Below the pieces are notes generated by a model. The model was not told the origin of the DNA. It saw only the letters and a list, made by a program, of their open reading frames with translations, and did no database searches. This document shows positions 26,749 to 35,927 of a DNA stretch of 64,000 bases, piece after piece; the stretch's first letter is position 1, and every line of letters begins with the position of its first letter. Source of the stretch: Actinomycetospora succinea (GTDB lineage Bacteria > Actinomycetota > Actinomycetes > Mycobacteriales > Pseudonocardiaceae); contig NZ_SNYO01000002.1 in assembly GCF_004363095.1 (NCBI RefSeq), positions 62,001-126,000 of the forward strand, read 5' to 3'. The position numbers and the translations under genes were made by a program.

Positions 26749-28509
26749 TCAGCGCAGGGGGTGGCGCGGCACGGAGCGGAGGTTCGAGCGGGCGAGGTCG
26801 ACCATCTTCCCGACGCCGCCGGCGAGCACCGTGCGCATGCCCGCGAGCGCGAAGCCGCGGACCTGTTCGGCGGTGATGTGCGGCGGGATCGAGAGCGCGT
26901 TGGGGTCGGTGCGCACGTCGACGAGCGCGGGTCCGCGGTGGTCGAGCGCCTCGCGCAGCGCCCCGCGCAGCTCGCGCGGATCGTCGACGGTGACCGCGTG
27001 CAGCCCGGCCGCCCGGGCGATCGCGCCGAGGTCGGCGGGGCCGTGGTCGGTCTGGAACGACGGGAAGCCGGCGACCATCATCTCGAGCCGGATCATGCCC
27101 AGCGAGCCGTTGTTGAACGCGACGACGGTGAGGTCGAGGTCCTGCTCCACGGCCGTCAGCAGCTCGCCGAGCAGCATCGTCAGCCCGCCGTCGCCGGACA
27201 TCGACACGACCTGCCGGCCCGGCTGCGAGACCGCCGCCCCGATCGCGTGCGGCAGCGCGTTCGCCATCGTCCCGTGCCGGAACGAGCCGAGGATGCGCCG
27301 GCGCCCCGTCGGCGAGATGTAGCGCGCGGCCCACACGTTGCACATCCCGGTGTCGACGGTGACGACGGCGTCGTCGTCGAGCTCGTCGTCGAGCACCGAC
27401 GCGACGTACTCGGGGTGCACGGGCCGGTGGTCCTCGACGCGCTGCGTGTACGCGTCGACGACGTGCTCGAGCGCGTCGGCGTGGTGGCGCAGCATCGTGT
27501 CGAGGAAGGTGCGGTCGGTCTTCTCCTCGACGAGCGGGAGCAGCGCGCGCAGGGTCGCGCCGACGTCGCCCTCGACGCCGAGGTCGAGCACGGTGCGCCG
27601 ACCGAGGTGCCGGGCGTCGCGGTCGACCTGCACGGTGCGCGCCTGCGGCAGGAACCCGTCGTAGGGGAAGTCGGTGCCGAGCAGCACGAGCAGCTCGGCC
27701 TCGTGGGTCGCCTCGAAGCAGGCGCCGTAGCCGAGCAGCCCGCTCATCCCGACGTCGTACGGGTTGTCGTACTGGATCCACTCCTTGCCGCCCAGCGAGT
27801 GCCCCACCGGCGACCCCACCCGCTCGGCCAGCGCCAGCACCTCGTCGCGCGCCTCGCGCACGCCGGCGCCGACGAACAGCGTCACCGTCCGCGCGCGGTT
27901 GATCCGCTCCGCGAGGGCCTCGATGCGGTCGGGCGCGGGCTGCACGACCGACGAGGGGGCGACGAGGTCACCCTGGCCGGTGGGGTGCGCGGCGGGCAGG
28001 GCGGTGATGTCGCCGGGCAGCACGAGCACCGAGACGCCGCGGTCGGCGAGCGCGGTCTGCATCGCGATCCGCTGCAGGCGCGGCATCTGCTCCGGCCGCG
28101 AGATCAGCTCGCACCAGGAGGAGCACTCCCCGAAGAGCCGCTCGGGGTGGGTCTCCTGGAAGTAGGTGGTGCCGATCTGCAGCGACGGGATGTGCGACGC
28201 GATCGCGAGCACCGGCGCGCCGGAGCGGTGCGCGTCGTACAGGCCCTGGATCAGGTGCGTGTTGCCGGGCCCGCAGCTGCCCGCGCACACCGCGAGCGTG
28301 CCGGTCAGCTGGGCCTCGGCGGCCGCGGCGAGCGCGCCGGCCTCCTCGTTGTGGACGTGGACCCAGTCGATCCCGCCCTGCGCCGCGCCACCGGAGCGGC
28401 GGACGGCGTCGACGATCGGGTTCAGGCTGTCCCCGACCAGACCGTAGATCCGGCGGACGCCGGCCTGGATCAGGACCTCGATGAGCTGGTCGGCGACGGT
28501 GCGAGCCAT
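26749..28509 (-). CDS. poxB: Pyruvate:quinone oxidoreductase (thiamine diphosphate-dependent)
   Basis: A 586-residue ThDP enzyme that oxidatively decarboxylates pyruvate to acetate and CO2, passing electrons through FAD to membrane quinone. The glutamate that activates ThDP is in HNEEAGALAA near residue 51. AVCAGSCGPGNTHLI, YFQETHPERLFGECS and RGKE-like GGKEWIQYDNPYDVGM follow the PoxB pattern closely. The Mg/ThDP motif starts at GDGGLTM and ends in VAFNN (about 430-460). The C-terminus ALAGMRTVLAGG is like the membrane-binding helix region of PoxB. ATG 28509 is the start. It converges on copy B of the inverted repeat. Confidence 0.93.
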   Translation of the reverse strand: MARTVADQLIEVLIQAGVRRIYGLVGDSLNPIVDAVRRSGGAAQGGIDWVHVHNEEAGALAAAAEAQLTGTLAVCAGSCGPGNTHLIQGLYDAHRSGAPVLAIASHIPSLQIGTTYFQETHPERLFGECSSWCELISRPEQMPRLQRIAMQTALADRGVSVLVLPGDITALPAAHPTGQGDLVAPSSVVQPAPDRIEALAERINRARTVTLFVGAGVREARDEVLALAERVGSPVGHSLGGKEWIQYDNPYDVGMSGLLGYGACFEATHEAELLVLLGTDFPYDGFLPQARTVQVDRDARHLGRRTVLDLGVEGDVGATLRALLPLVEEKTDRTFLDTMLRHHADALEHVVDAYTQRVEDHRPVHPEYVASVLDDELDDDAVVTVDTGMCNVWAARYISPTGRRRILGSFRHGTMANALPHAIGAAVSQPGRQVVSMSGDGGLTMLLGELLTAVEQDLDLTVVAFNNGSLGMIRLEMMVAGFPSFQTDHGPADLGAIARAAGLHAVTVDDPRELRGALREALDHRGPALVDVRTDPNALSIPPHITAEQVRGFALAGMRTVLAGGVGKMVDLARSNLRSVPRHPLR

Positions 28510-28597
28510 GGCGTGATCTTCTCGCTTGCGCCCGCCGAACGCACCTGAGTCATGGAGCACCCGAACGTGCCCGGGAGCGGCAGTGCACCCTGGGTAC

Positions 28598-29788
28598 GTG
28601 GTGGCGGTGGAACGGACGCGGACGACAGGACTCGCGGCCCTCGTCGTGCTGGGCGTCGCGACGCTGTTCCTGCTCGCCGCCGCGCTCACCGCGCTCGTCC
28701 CCGACCTGGTGCTGTTCGACGCGGAGACCTCGCAGCGCATCGTCGTGGTGTGGGGCCCGCTGCTGGTGGTCCTCGGCGTCGTCGTCTCGGTCGGTGCGTG
28801 GCTCACGCGACGGGGACGCGCGCGACGCGCGGTCGCCACCACCGTGGCCGTCGCCGCCACCGTCGCGACGCTCGTGCTCGCCGGCGCCGTCGGTGCCGTC
28901 GTCACCGCGACGCTCGGCGCCGGCGGGAGCATCGACCCCTGGCGCGCGCTGACGCTCGCCGGTCCCCCGGAGGGCTCGGCGCCCGACGCGCGCACCGTCT
29001 ACACGACCACCCCCGCGGGCCAGGACCTGCACCTGGCGATCACGCGCCCCCGCGACGCCGCCGGCCCCGCGCCCGTCGTCGTGTGGGTGCACGGCGGCGG
29101 CTGGTCGGCCGGCTCGGAGCTCGACCGCGCCGCCGACATGCGCCGTCTCGCCGACGCGGGCTTCCTCGCGGTCTCGGTGGAGTACACGCTCTCCGAGCCC
29201 GGCCGCCCGACGTGGGACGTCGCCGGCCCGCAGGTCGCGTGCGCGCTCGCGCGGGTGTCCGAGCACGCGGCCGAGCAGGGCGGCGACCCGCGCCGGATCG
29301 TGCTGGGCGGCGACTCCGCCGGCGGCCAGCTCGCCGTCTCCGTCGGGTACCGCGCGGCGTCCGGCACCCAGCCCTCGGCGTGCGCGTCGCCGGTCCCGGT
29401 GCCCGTCCCCCGCGCGATCGCGACGATCTATCCGGCCGTCGACCTCGACGACACCTACCGCCGCGGCATCGGGGCGCAGCGCTTCGCCGTCGCCTACACC
29501 GGCGGCACGCCCGAGCAGGTGCCCGACCGCTACCGCGCCCTGGAGGGCGTCGACGCCCTGACCCGGGAGGCGCCGCCGACGTTCGCGGTCGTGCCGGCCC
29601 GCGACCACCTCGTGCCGCCCGAGGGCGCGACCCGCTTCGTCGAGGCCGCTCGTGCCGCCGGGGTGGACGCCGAGCAGGTCGACATCCCGTTCGCCGACCA
29701 CGCCTTCGACACCGGACCGGACGGCTCGCTGGGCCACCAGGCGGCGTTCTCGACGCTCGAGGCCTGGGTGACGGCGCAGGTCAGGTGA
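28598..29788 (+). CDS. Membrane-anchored alpha/beta hydrolase (esterase)
   Basis: A protein of about 396 residues with three N-terminal membrane helices (about residues 10-30, 45-65 and 75-100), followed by an alpha/beta hydrolase domain likely exposed outside. The oxyanion motif is VHGGGWSAG, the nucleophile is Ser in GGDSAGGQ, the acid is Asp in PARDHLVPP, and the base is His in FADHAFD. It belongs to the HSL/BD-FAE-like group. GTG 28598, 28601 and 28607 are all possible starts and no strong ribosome site decides. It converges on the TetR gene at 29781 with an 8-bp overlap. Confidence 0.88.
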   Translation: MVAVERTRTTGLAALVVLGVATLFLLAAALTALVPDLVLFDAETSQRIVVVWGPLLVVLGVVVSVGAWLTRRGRARRAVATTVAVAATVATLVLAGAVGAVVTATLGAGGSIDPWRALTLAGPPEGSAPDARTVYTTTPAGQDLHLAITRPRDAAGPAPVVVWVHGGGWSAGSELDRAADMRRLADAGFLAVSVEYTLSEPGRPTWDVAGPQVACALARVSEHAAEQGGDPRRIVLGGDSAGGQLAVSVGYRAASGTQPSACASPVPVPVPRAIATIYPAVDLDDTYRRGIGAQRFAVAYTGGTPEQVPDRYRALEGVDALTREAPPTFAVVPARDHLVPPEGATRFVEAARAAGVDAEQVDIPFADHAFDTGPDGSLGHQAAFSTLEAWVTAQVR

Positions 29789-30434
29789 GCGCCTCCCCGA
29801 TCACGCCGTGCGTCGCCGCGCGGACGGCCTCGGAGAGCCGCGCGACCATGTCCTCGCCCGTGATCGCGACCCCGTCGGCGAGCGCCACCGCGTAGTCCTC
29901 GGTGGTGATGCGCAGGGCCGCGGCGAGCGTGGCGGCCTGGACGCGCACGGCGAGCTCCTCCGGCGCCCGCCCGAGGCGGTCGGCGATGACCTCGGCGAGC
30001 ACGGGCTCGGAGCGCTCGTGGACCACCAGCCAGATCGCCCGGAACGCGGGCTCGGCGCGGGACATCGCGATCACCGCGAGCGCGGCCTCGTCGTCACCCG
30101 GCGACGTCGGCGACGACGGGCGGGCGTCGGCGATCAGGTGCTCCTCGAGCGACCGGTCGCGCGGCCAGCGGCGCAGCATCGCGACGAAGGCGGCGGACGA
30201 CTGCGAGAGCAGGGGCTCGACGCAGCTCTCCTTGCTGCGGAAGTAGCGCCACAGCGTGCGGACCGACAGCCCGACGCCCTCGGCGATCTGCTCCCCGCTG
30301 GTGGCCGCGAGGCCCTGGGCGCGGAAGAGCCGCACGGCCTCGCGGGAGATCTCCAGCCGCTGCAGGTCGCGCCGGCGCTCGCTCATCGGCCGGCGCCCGC
30401 GCGGGGCACGGGGCGTCTCGGCGACCGTCGTCAT
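29781..30434 (-). CDS. TetR/AcrR-family regulator
   Basis: A 217-residue TetR repressor. The helix-turn-helix is ISREAVRLFRAQG to IAEGVGLSVRTLWRYFRSKESC, followed by a helical ligand domain. It is divergent from the P450 at 30510, and the 75-bp gap has the palindrome CCACGG-N6-CCGTGG (30441-30458) plus GACA-acc-TGTC (30460-30470). This is the classical layout of a repressor controlling the P450 and itself. Confidence 0.92.
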   Translation of the reverse strand: MTTVAETPRAPRGRRPMSERRRDLQRLEISREAVRLFRAQGLAATSGEQIAEGVGLSVRTLWRYFRSKESCVEPLLSQSSAAFVAMLRRWPRDRSLEEHLIADARPSSPTSPGDDEAALAVIAMSRAEPAFRAIWLVVHERSEPVLAEVIADRLGRAPEELAVRVQAATLAAALRITTEDYAVALADGVAITGEDMVARLSEAVRAATHGVIGEALT

Positions 30435-30440
30435 GACCGA

Positions 30441-30458
30441 CCACGGTAGCGCCCGTGG
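30441..30458. promoter_or_regulatory. Palindrome CCACGG-N6-CCGTGG between TetR and P450
   Basis: Perfect 6-bp arms, immediately followed by GACA-acc-TGTC at 30460-30470, in the short divergent promoter. Either could be the operator of the TetR at 29781. Confidence 0.5.
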
Positions 30459-30509
30459 CGACAACCTGTCTCGTCGCGCCTTTCTGTCATTGAGTGCCAT
30501 AATAGGAGC

Positions 30510-31715
30510 ATGACCACCTGCCCGTACGCCCACGACTATCCGTTCGGCGAGGCCGAGGCCCTCGAGTTCGACCCGACCTACGCGCGCCTGCGCGCCGAGG
30601 AGCCGCTGGCCCGCATCCGCATGCCGTACGGCGCGGAGGGCCGGCTCGCCACGCGCTACGCCGACGTGAAGACCGTGCTGTCGGACCCGCGGTTCAGCCG
30701 CGCCGCGGTCGTCGGGGCGGACGTGCCGCGCGCGATCCCCGAGAAGATCGACCGCCCGGACACGATCACCAACATCGACCCGCCGGAGCACGGCCGCGTC
30801 CGCCGCCTCGTCGCGTCGGCGTTCACCGCCCGCCGCGCGGAGGCGCTGCGCCCGCGGGTGCGCGAGGTCGCCGACGGGCTCGTCGACGACATGCTCGCCT
30901 CCGGGTCGCCCGCGAACCTCGTCGAGGCCGTCGCGATGCCGCTGCCGGTGATCGTGATCTGCGAGCTGCTCGGCGTCCCGCTGGCCGACCGGGACGTCTT
31001 CCGCGCCGGCGCCGACGCCGCGCTCTCGACCTCCAAGGTGCCCGCCGAGGAGCGCCAGGCCGCGATGGCCGACCTGCAGCGCTACATCGGCTCGCTGGTC
31101 GCCGACCGGCGCGCCCGCCCCGACGGCCCCGGCGACGACGTCCTCGGCGCGCTCATCTCGGCGCGCGAGGAGGACGGCGACCGGCTCTCGGAGGCCGAGC
31201 TGGTGAGCCTCGGCGTCGCCATCCTCGTCGCCGGCCACGAGACGACCATGAACATGACCAGCGACATGGTGCTCACGCTGCTCGCGAAGCGCTCGCGCTG
31301 GGAGGCGCTGGTCGCCGACCCCGAGCAGGTGCCGGCGGCGGTCGAGGAGATGCTGCGCATCACGCCGCTGGGCCGCCACGCGGGACTGCCGCGCATCGCG
31401 ACCGAGGACGTCGAGCTCGAGGGCGGCACGGTGCACGCGGGCGAGGCCGTGCTCGTCTCGACGATCGCCGCCAACCGCGACCCGGAGGTGTTCGACGAGC
31501 CCGAGGAGCTGCACCTCGACCGCGGTTCCAGCAGCCACGTCGCGTTCGGTTTCGGTCCCCACCACTGCCTCGGCGCCTCGCTGGCGCGCATGGAGCTGCA
31601 GACGGCGCTGACGACGCTCGTCACCCGCGTACCGACGCTCGACCGCGCTGGCGAGGTCGTGTGGCGTGAGACCGCCCTCGTGCGGGGGCCTGCGGAGCTG
31701 CCCGTCCGGTGGTGA
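30510..31715 (+). CDS. Cytochrome P450
   Basis: A 401-residue P450 of a different subgroup from the one at 24708. The I-helix reads ILVAGHETTMN (about residue 240), the K-helix EEMLRITP, and the haem loop FGFGPHHCLGA near residue 350. ATG 30510 follows AGGAG. This subgroup is typical of actinomycete biosynthetic and xenobiotic hydroxylases. It is divergently paired with a TetR gene and 17 bp upstream of an unknown gene that overlaps selO. Confidence 0.95.
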   Translation: MTTCPYAHDYPFGEAEALEFDPTYARLRAEEPLARIRMPYGAEGRLATRYADVKTVLSDPRFSRAAVVGADVPRAIPEKIDRPDTITNIDPPEHGRVRRLVASAFTARRAEALRPRVREVADGLVDDMLASGSPANLVEAVAMPLPVIVICELLGVPLADRDVFRAGADAALSTSKVPAEERQAAMADLQRYIGSLVADRRARPDGPGDDVLGALISAREEDGDRLSEAELVSLGVAILVAGHETTMNMTSDMVLTLLAKRSRWEALVADPEQVPAAVEEMLRITPLGRHAGLPRIATEDVELEGGTVHAGEAVLVSTIAANRDPEVFDEPEELHLDRGSSSHVAFGFGPHHCLGASLARMELQTALTTLVTRVPTLDRAGEVVWRETALVRGPAELPVRW

Positions 31716-31732
31716 GCGGGTAGCCGCGGAGC

Positions 31733-32359
31733 ATGGATCGCTTCGAGGGCTGGATCGCCGGCGTCGGCACGGCGGGCGGGCTGCGCGCCGTCGTGGGCCA
31801 CTGGCCGCGGTCGCCCCTCGGGGCGTTCACCGACGTCATGGTCGAGCGCCCCGACGGCCGCCGGATCCTGCTCGCCCCCAACGAGCGCGTCGCCGAGTTC
31901 GTGGGCGCCACGTACACGTTCGACGAGACGCGGCTGGGCCCGGTGACGCACGCCGCCGGGATCGGCGAGCACCGGGTCACGACCGTCGAGCTCGACCTGA
32001 CCCTGCACGTCGGCGGCCGCTCGCCGCTCGGATGGCTGCTGCGCGCGGTACCGGGACGGCTCGCCACGGCGCCCGCGTGGATCACCGCGATCGACGTCGT
32101 GGCGCGGCGCGTGCTGCCCGGTGTGCGCACGGTCGGGTCCGCGGGCGGCGGGCGCCGCGAGTACTACGGCGCGCGGGACCTGCACCGGGTCGCCGACGCC
32201 CGCGTGCGCTGGGAGGGCGTCGACCAGGGGGCGCTGACGGCCGTCGACCCGCCGGTGCACTTCGGTTTCGGGTCGACGCCCCGGACGCCGTCGCTGGTCC
32301 GCATCACGACCTTGATCAGGCATGACACGGCGGCGCGGCGGTTAGCCTCGGGGACATGA
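31733..32359 (+). CDS. Conserved hypothetical protein, 208 aa
   Basis: I recognise no named domain. The protein is soluble, opens with [36 protein letters not shown] and reads as a beta-rich fold, perhaps lipocalin-like, with no catalytic motif. ATG 31733 is 17 bp after the P450, and the stop overlaps the selO start (ATGA). So it is translationally coupled to selO and probably in one operon with the P450. Confidence 0.75.
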   Translation: MDRFEGWIAGVGTAGGLRAVVGHWPRSPLGAFTDVMVERPDGRRILLAPNERVAEFVGATYTFDETRLGPVTHAAGIGEHRVTTVELDLTLHVGGRSPLGWLLRAVPGRLATAPAWITAIDVVARRVLPGVRTVGSAGGGRREYYGARDLHRVADARVRWEGVDQGALTAVDPPVHFGFGSTPRTPSLVRITTLIRHDTAARRLASGT

Positions 32360-33822
32360 CCGTCGCCGCGTCGCCCGTCACCCTCGACGACTGGTTCGTC
32401 CGGGACCTCGGGGGCCTCTACCAGCCGTGGCAGGCCGCACCTGCCCCGTCGCCGGAGCTGGTCGCGCTGAACGACGAGCTGGCCGGCGAGCTGGGTCTCG
32501 ACGCCGAGGATCTCCGCAAGCCCGAGGGCGTCGCCGTGCTGGCCGGCACCGCCGTCCCCGCGGGCGCGACCCCGGTGGCCATGGCGTACGCCGGCCACCA
32601 GTTCGGCAACTACTCCCCCCGCCTCGGCGACGGGCGCGCGCTGCTGCTCGGCGAGCTCACCGACACCGCTGGGCGGCGCCGCGACCTGCACCTCAAGGGC
32701 TCGGGCCGCACGCCGTTCGCCCGCGGCGGCGACGGGCTGGCGACGCTCGGGCCGATGCTGCGGGAGTACGTCGTCGGCGAGGCGATGCACGCGCTCGGCA
32801 TCCCGACCACGCGCGCCCTGGCGGTCGCCACCACCGGCGAGCGAGTGATGCGCGAGCGCCCGCTGCTCGGCGCCGTGCTCGCCCGCGTCGCGTCCAGCCA
32901 CCTGCGTGTCGGCACCTTCCAGTACGCGGCGGCGACGGGTGACGCCGACCTGCTACGCCGCCTCACCGAGCACGCCATCGCGCGCCACCACCCGCAGGCC
33001 GCCGAGGCCGAGAAGCCCGCGCTCGCGCTGCTCGAGGCGGTCGTGGAGGCGCAGGCGGCGCTCGTCGCGCAGTGGATGGACGTCGGGTTCGTGCACGGCG
33101 TCATGAACACCGACAACATGACGATCTCCGGCGAGACCATCGACTACGGGCCCTGCGCGTTCCTCGACGCCTACGACCCGGCGACCGTGTTCAGCTCGAT
33201 CGACCACGGCGGCCGGTACGCGTTCGGCAACCAGCCGCAGGCCGCGCAGTGGAACCTCGCCCGGTTCGCGGAGTCGCTGCTGACGCAGATCGAGGACGAC
33301 CCGGAGGCCGCGATCCCCGCCGCGACCGATGTGGTGTCGTCGTTCGCCGAGCGCTTCGGACGGCACCGCTCGGCCGGGCTGCACGCCAAGCTCGGGCTGA
33401 CCGGCGAGCACCGGGAGCTGGCCGAGGAGCTGGTCACGCTCATGGCCGACCAGAAGCCCGACCACACCCGCTTCTTCCGCGGGCTCTCCGCCGCCGCGCG
33501 GGGCGACACCTCACCGGTGCTCGACCTCGTCGTCGACCGCGACGCCGTCGACGCGTGGCTCTCCCGCTGGCGGACGGCGCTGGAGTCCCAGGAGCGCCCG
33601 GTCGCCGAGTCGGCCGACGCGATGGACCGGGTCAACCCGGTCTACATCCCGCGCAACCACCACGTGGAGGCGGCGCTCGACGCGGCCGTCGCCGGCGACC
33701 ACGCGCCGTTCCACCAGCTCGTCGACGTCGTCTCGCGCCCGTACGAGGAGCGGCCGGGCCTCGAGGACTACGCGAAGGGCGACCCGTCGGCCACGGGCTA
33801 CACGACCTACTGCGGGACCTGA
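32356..33822 (+). CDS. selO: Protein adenylyltransferase SelO (YdiU/UPF0061)
   Basis: A 488-residue pseudokinase that transfers AMP from ATP to Ser, Thr or Tyr of target proteins, linked in other bacteria to redox stress. [18 protein letters not shown] near residue 77 is the family hallmark, followed by [17 protein letters not shown] with the ATP-binding lysine, and [11 protein letters not shown] plus [13 protein letters not shown] with the metal ligands. The C-terminus TTYCGT keeps the cysteine that is selenocysteine in animal SelO. The last 28 bp have a second imperfect copy at 35900-35927 beyond a defence gene. A 15-bp hairpin follows. Confidence 0.96.
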   Translation: MTVAASPVTLDDWFVRDLGGLYQPWQAAPAPSPELVALNDELAGELGLDAEDLRKPEGVAVLAGTAVPAGATPVAMAYAGHQFGNYSPRLGDGRALLLGELTDTAGRRRDLHLKGSGRTPFARGGDGLATLGPMLREYVVGEAMHALGIPTTRALAVATTGERVMRERPLLGAVLARVASSHLRVGTFQYAAATGDADLLRRLTEHAIARHHPQAAEAEKPALALLEAVVEAQAALVAQWMDVGFVHGVMNTDNMTISGETIDYGPCAFLDAYDPATVFSSIDHGGRYAFGNQPQAAQWNLARFAESLLTQIEDDPEAAIPAATDVVSSFAERFGRHRSAGLHAKLGLTGEHRELAEELVTLMADQKPDHTRFFRGLSAAARGDTSPVLDLVVDRDAVDAWLSRWRTALESQERPVAESADAMDRVNPVYIPRNHHVEAALDAAVAGDHAPFHQLVDVVSRPYEERPGLEDYAKGDPSATGYTTYCGT

Positions 33823-33823
33823 G
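33796..33823 (+). repeat. selO 3'-end sequence, native copy
   Basis: The last codons of selO (starting GGCTAC, ending GACCTGAG) match 35900-35927 at 24 of 28 positions in direct orientation. The two copies bracket the DUF262-DUF1524 gene. Confidence 0.75.
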
Positions 33824-33842
33824 CCGACCTCGCCCCGGATCG

Positions 33843-33875
33843 GTGCTACCCGTGTCCTCAGGACACGGGTAGCAC
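33843..33875. terminator. Hairpin after selO
   Basis: GTGCTACCCGTGTCC, loop TCA, and the complementary arm form a perfect 15-bp stem between the converging selO and DUF262 genes. It could terminate both. Confidence 0.75.
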
Positions 33876-33885
33876 TACTTGCACG

Positions 33886-35727
33886 TCATGCTGCCGGCAG
33901 CTCGGAGACCAGGGCGCCCTCGTCCTCCGGGTCCTCCGCCTGCGGCTCGAACATCGCGGCCTCGGCAGCGTCGTCCGCCGCGTCGTCGATGGCTCGCTTC
34001 TCCATCGCGTCGGCGATCAGCTCCAGCAGAGCGGCGCGGCGTGCCTGGAAGAAGGAGTCGAAGTCGTCTGCTCGGAGCGCGGACGACTCGATGAGGTGGG
34101 TTTCCAGCACCCGGTCCAGCGCTGCAGCCTCGAGTCCCGACTTCTTCTCGACCTTCTCCAGATACTTGGACGGCGCGACGCCACCGATCGTCCTGTTCGT
34201 GTCGAAGGAGATCGCGGTCTTGTTGACGATGCTCTCGCGGTGATCGGCGTCCACCCCGTTCTTGTCACACCACGCCTTCGGGAAGATGTGGTGGATATCG
34301 ATCTTGTAGTCGAAGAACGTGGCGAGACCCATCGGCTGGTCCTTGATCCAGTCCAGGCACCCGCGCTTCATCAGCAGCGCATAGACGCCCTTGTACGCGG
34401 CCGAATTCCTGGTCTTCAGCGTCAGGAGCCGGGCCGCGTAGAAAGCGGCTTCACCGACGGTGCCGGGCTCGCGCCGACCGCCCCGCACCCAGGCCGGGAC
34501 CTGCTCGACGTCACGGGCGAACCTCGTCTCGGTGCTCCCGCCGTACATCTCGCCGAGCACCCCGCACCAGAACCAGCGACGGATCATCGCGCGCGTGGCG
34601 AAGACGTCGGCATCCTTGCCGAGGAGGACTCTGATGACCGCGAGAGGAACGAGCTGCGTGCGGTAGGGCAGATCGGCGGCCCGGAAGAAGTGCTCGTGCG
34701 CGAGGAACTGGTGGCACCACTCCAGGGCCTCGGTCACGGGGTCGGCCCATCGCCGGTAATCCTCGAGACCGAGCCGGAGGATGTCGCGCCGCTTGCAGGA
34801 GGTCGACCCCGGCTCGATCAGCCCGTCGCCCCGGCGCGCACCGGTGGCGAGGAGCGAGATCGCCTGGAGGAAGTCGGTGCTCTCGAGGGAGCGCAGGACC
34901 GGCTTCCGGTGGAGCCGCTCCTGGCGGTGCGCCCAGTCGTCCTTGAGGGAGAAGTCGGCCGTGGCGAACGTGGCCGTCAACAGTTCGAACGCGTTGAGCG
35001 GCACACCGCCCGTGTTGACCTTCTCGAAGACGGTGCAGACCGCCTCCTTCGAGGTGTCCTTCGTCAGGCGGATCACGGGGACCTTGTAACCGGTGATCTC
35101 CTTGAGGACCTTCTTGTGGAACTCCTTCCACCGGTCCTTGTTCGCGGGGTCGGCCTCGATGTAGGCCCACATCCACTCGGTCGTCGCGTCACTGTCGAAC
35201 ACGATCCACGCGGGGAAGGCGCCCGCCTCGCACTGCTTCTCCGTCGTGCGCAGGTCGGTGAGGACATCTTTCCCGAAGTTCTCGCGGACGACCAGGTCCT
35301 CGGGGATCGAGACGACGGCGTCCTCGAGATCGGCGTTCGGGGCCAGGGCCTTCTCGATGTCGAGGAAGTACCACCGCCTGATGCGGCGATCGCGCGCGTC
35401 CTTGGTGTCCACGACCCGCCCCGAGTACAGCGACTGGTAGAGCGACGTGGTCCGCTGCTGCCCGTCCAGGAGGAGCTGCTCGGGCTTCGCCGCCGACGCC
35501 GGATCGACCCCGGCGATCGGGATCGGCTTGAAGTTGGACCCGCCGCCACCGACTTCGAGCGTCATCGCGACGCCGACCGGATGCCCCTGGGCCACGCTCG
35601 CGATCAGGGCGCGGATGCGGTCGTCGTCCCACTTCCAACCCCGTTGGAAGTCGGGAAGCTGCAGCTTCCCCGTCGCCGCGAGCTCGAGCAGGTCCTCGAG
35701 TTCGACGTCCGGACTCTCGAACGGCAT
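33886..35727 (-). CDS. DUF262-DUF1524 protein, GmrSD-like type IV restriction nuclease
   Basis: A 613-residue two-domain protein of the GmrSD family, whose studied members restrict phage DNA with modified bases or are controlled by modification. The N-terminal DUF262 domain has LPDFQRGWKW, SVAQGHPVG and the nucleotide-hydrolysing ParB-like motif LLLDGQQRTTS (about residue 92). The C-terminal DUF1524 HNH nuclease is IDIHHIFPKAWC with the following NKTAISFDTNRTIGG (about 490-535). ATG 35727 is preferred because GAGGGGGAA lies 6-7 nt upstream. Codon use is less G/C-biased than the neighbours, with lysine and phenylalanine enrichment, which supports transfer. It lies between two copies of the selO 3' end. 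Confidence 0.92.
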   Translation of the reverse strand: MPFESPDVELEDLLELAATGKLQLPDFQRGWKWDDDRIRALIASVAQGHPVGVAMTLEVGGGGSNFKPIPIAGVDPASAAKPEQLLLDGQQRTTSLYQSLYSGRVVDTKDARDRRIRRWYFLDIEKALAPNADLEDAVVSIPEDLVVRENFGKDVLTDLRTTEKQCEAGAFPAWIVFDSDATTEWMWAYIEADPANKDRWKEFHKKVLKEITGYKVPVIRLTKDTSKEAVCTVFEKVNTGGVPLNAFELLTATFATADFSLKDDWAHRQERLHRKPVLRSLESTDFLQAISLLATGARRGDGLIEPGSTSCKRRDILRLGLEDYRRWADPVTEALEWCHQFLAHEHFFRAADLPYRTQLVPLAVIRVLLGKDADVFATRAMIRRWFWCGVLGEMYGGSTETRFARDVEQVPAWVRGGRREPGTVGEAAFYAARLLTLKTRNSAAYKGVYALLMKRGCLDWIKDQPMGLATFFDYKIDIHHIFPKAWCDKNGVDADHRESIVNKTAISFDTNRTIGGVAPSKYLEKVEKKSGLEAAALDRVLETHLIESSALRADDFDSFFQARRAALLELIADAMEKRAIDDAADDAAEAAMFEPQAEDPEDEGALVSELPAA

Positions 35728-35899
35728 GTGCGGTTCCCCCTCGGACACGTCGGTGACGCGGAGCGGGTCGGAAGTTACGTGGTGCTCCCTTCGTGCTCGT
35801 CATGCGCCCATCCGGGCGACCGCTCAGCCGTGCGTGTTGCCCGACTCGGGCGGGAGCCGCCGGCGCCGTGTCGTCCTTCGCGGAGTGCTTCTCGCGCCG

Positions 35900-35927
35900 G
35901 GCTACGTCACCTACTGCGGAACCTGAG
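35900..35927 (+). repeat. selO 3'-end sequence, second copy
   Basis: This 28-bp direct repeat still encodes GYVTYCGT-stop in the same sense as selO but has no selO body upstream. It overlaps the 3' end of the convergent FAD monooxygenase, whose stop lies at 35911-35913. The simplest model is an ancestral selO end overlapping this gene's end, later split by the defence-gene insertion. Confidence 0.7.

Noticed and set aside
33799..33822. A selenocysteine codon at the end of selO, as in animal SelO
   Set aside because: The codon at the equivalent position is TGC (cysteine) and the TGA is the plain stop; no SECIS-like hairpin is needed.
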